The notes beneath the pieces are model-generated. The model had not been told where the DNA came from and did not search any database. It was given only the letters and a program-made list of their open reading frames with translations. Shown in pieces: positions 5,332-6,711 of a stretch of DNA of 6,711 nucleotides. Origin of the DNA: an uncultured Clostridia bacterium (GTDB lineage Bacteria; Bacillota; Clostridia; Oscillospirales; Acutalibacteraceae); contig CALWKP010000114.1 in the NCBI GenBank assembly GCA_944381295.1, positions 1 to 6,711 of the forward strand. The letters are read 5' to 3'. Positions within the stretch are counted from its first letter, which is position 1; every line of letters begins with the position of its first letter. The translations under genes were made by a program, and so were the position numbers.

Positions 5332-5579
5332 TTTTTTCGCATGACTTCTTCGGCTTCTCTTCTCTGCCGCTCTTTTGGCGCGGAACCCTTCTGCTGTAAT
5401 TTGCCGCAGAAGGTAAAAAGACAGGTACTGCAAGAATCATGACCTTTTTCCCGGCAGCATTTTGCGATTTCGCAGTCGCCGCTTACAAGCTTACCCGGCC
5501 CTTCCTTGCAGCCCGGACAGTGCAATGTTTCTCGAAAGCTGCATTCTTCACAGCTTTTTCCGCAATAAGTAGACGCCAT
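5274..5579 (-). CDS. Cysteine-rich DUF3795-like domain, N-terminal part of a frame-split gene
   Basis: The open frame has 101 residues, but only about the first 83-91 look authentic. The first 60 hold eleven cysteines in CxxC-like groups (Cys6, 10, 13, 21, 24, 36, 41, 42, 50, 53, 58), the pattern of DUF3795-type small metal-binding domains; a zinc or Fe-S site is inferred. Residues 64-88 are highly charged, like a linker. The last residues (SGAGFGSCFV) are a low-quality tail. The -1 frame over the same DNA reads FFGRWLWLLF and continues into a membrane domain, which suggests one original protein with a cytoplasmic metal-binding head and a membrane tail. The start is ATG at 5579, with a modest GAAGGG ribosome site about 8 nt upstream. 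The spacer to the preceding stop is 64 nt and contains a 5-bp hairpin but no strong promoter. The biological role is unknown. Confidence 0.7.
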   Translation of the reverse strand: MASTYCGKSCEECSFRETLHCPGCKEGPGKLVSGDCEIAKCCREKGHDSCSTCLFTFCGKLQQKGSAPKERQRREAEEVMRKKELAQKSVFSGAGFGSCFV

Positions 5580-5643
5580 ACGGATTCCCTTCCCTTTTCA
5601 ATGGCAGGAGAACCTGCGATATTATCCTGACAGCATATAGACG

Positions 5644-6711
5644 TTATTTTCCAAACAGCTCTGCTGCACGCTGCATCCGTTCGATCACCGGGACCGAGAA
5701 TGGACAGTTGCCTTCACAGCTTCCACAAGCGATGCACTCGGAAGCGGAATGCTCCAGAGCCAGATAATGTGCGCGCACTGTATCAGGGACCTTCTCACTA
5801 AGTTCCGCCAAATCCAGGAATTTGTTTACCTGGGCAACATCGATATGTGACGGACATGGCAAGCAATGGTTACAGTACATGCATTTCCCTTTCATGGAAT
5901 ACTTTGGCGCGTTTTTCAATACGCTGGAGTAGTCCTTTTCTGCATCCGTTGCTTCTTCATACCGCAGCGCACAGGCAACCTCCTCTGGTGTGCGCGCGCC
6001 GTACATCACGCTCGCAACCGCGGGGCGTGTCAGCGCATAGTGGACGCATTGCTCCGGGGTCATAGCCGCACCAAACGGGGAAGTTTCTGCTTTGAGCAGT
6101 GCTCCGGCGGCAAGTCCTTTCATGACGGTAATCCCAACGCCCATGGCTTCACAGGTACGGTACAATTCCGCACGTACGGGGTTGATTCCTTTCAGGCCGC
6201 TTTTTTGGTAGTTTTCTGCAGCAAACAGAGCTTCCAGTTCCGTTTCTTCCGGCATGCTGTCATACGCTGCGTTGATACTGAACATCAACACATCGATCAA
6301 TCCTGTTTTTACCGCACGCAATGCCTGTACCGGATTGTGAGAACTCATTCCCAATGTCCGGATTACCCCATCTTTTTTCAGTTTCGTACAGTAATCGATC
6401 AATTCTGTGTCAAATACCGACGCATAATCTTCTTCGCTGTCCACAAAATGAATCATGCCGATATCTACATAATCTGTCTGAAGCCGTGCCATAAAATCTT
6501 CAAAGAAGAATTTGCAGTCACTCAGTTTTCGTACACGTTCATATTGTCCGTCTACCCATCCGGAACCAATATGTCCCTGCAAAAGTACTTCTTTGCGACG
6601 GCCTTCCAGAGCTCGTCCAATATCGGTACCAAATTAGAGCTCCGACCTGAATACATCCAGAACATATACAAAACCTCCAAGAGAGCAGACAATTACCGGC
6701 TTCATTCCCTC
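5644..6711 (-). pseudogene. Aldo/keto-reductase-family protein with C-terminal 4Fe-4S domain, N-terminus disrupted
   Basis: The frame from 6633 to 5644 encodes an aldo/keto reductase barrel followed by a ferredoxin-like tail, presumably a cytosolic redox enzyme of unknown substrate. Recognisable are DIGRALEGRRKEVLLQGHIG at the front, DYVDIGMIHFVD (family histidine), GVIRTLGMSSHNP, and two four-cysteine groups in spacings C-x2-C-x2-C-x2-C and C-x2-C-x2-C-x3-C. These are Cys234/237/240/243 and 283/286/289/293, counting from the TTG at 6582. Homologs are about 370 residues and start further upstream. Here an in-frame TAA (6634-6636) interrupts a region that still reads LDVFRSEL before the stop and FGTDIGRAL after it. 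Upstream, VIVCSLGG joins YVLDVF with roughly 25 fewer residues than expected. No ATG or GTG with a ribosome site exists between the TAA and conserved sequence; TTG at 6582 would give 312 residues without the first barrel strand. I therefore call a probable pseudogene, cut by the window edge. Confidence 0.72.

Noticed and set aside
5604..5617. GCAGG/CCTGC hairpin after the reductase stop
   Set aside because: The stem is only 5 bp and no T-tract follows on the minus strand, so it is not a convincing terminator.

Overview
This window looks like a piece of chromosome from an anaerobic, low-to-mid GC Firmicute of the class Clostridia, perhaps near the Oscillospiraceae/Ruminococcaceae. This is inferred from the strong AGGAGG-type ribosome sites, the single-chain PurL, the lipoprotein-type zinc-binding protein, an XRE regulator with an extended HTH turn, and an aldo/keto-reductase-like protein ending in two iron-sulfur clusters. 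Every gene I can support is on the minus strand, so the window reads from right to left. The long plus-strand open frames are antisense shadows.

Layout in transcription order: (1) 6711-5644 is an aldo/keto-reductase-family gene whose N-terminal part carries an in-frame TAA and looks shortened. It is probably a pseudogene, and it runs off the window edge. (2) 5579-4726 is a cysteine-rich (DUF3795-like) domain followed by a multi-pass membrane domain, split between two frames by a -1 shift. The shift lies near a T6 run and just after an in-phase A7 slippery heptamer. (3) 4680-4562 is an intergenic block of nested perfect or near-perfect hairpins that look like a REP/MITE-type repeat or a structured RNA. 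(4) 4456-4214 is a small XRE-family regulator with its own promoter and a Rho-independent terminator. (5) 4112-4040 is a second nested inverted repeat of unknown role. (6) 3930-1355 is a complete zinc-uptake ABC operon: a near-consensus promoter, a 23-bp Fur/Zur-type palindrome over the transcription start, then binding lipoprotein (znuA), ATPase (znuC), permease (znuB) and a terminator. (7) 1308-1 is the promoter and first 406 codons of purL (FGAM synthase), which continues past the left edge.

How it fits together: the best-supported unit is the zinc operon. ZnuA captures Zn2+ outside the membrane, ZnuB forms the channel and ZnuC powers it. The gene junctions are tight (stop next to start, and a TGATG overlap), so the three are translated from one message. 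The palindrome predicts repression by a zinc-loaded Zur-like Fur-family protein, but no such regulator is encoded here. The XRE gene lies upstream of the operon but is separated from it by its own terminator, so a functional link is not shown. I see no CRISPR array, rRNA, tRNA, transposase or phage gene. The most unusual parts are the frame-split Cys-rich/membrane gene and the two structured intergenic repeats.
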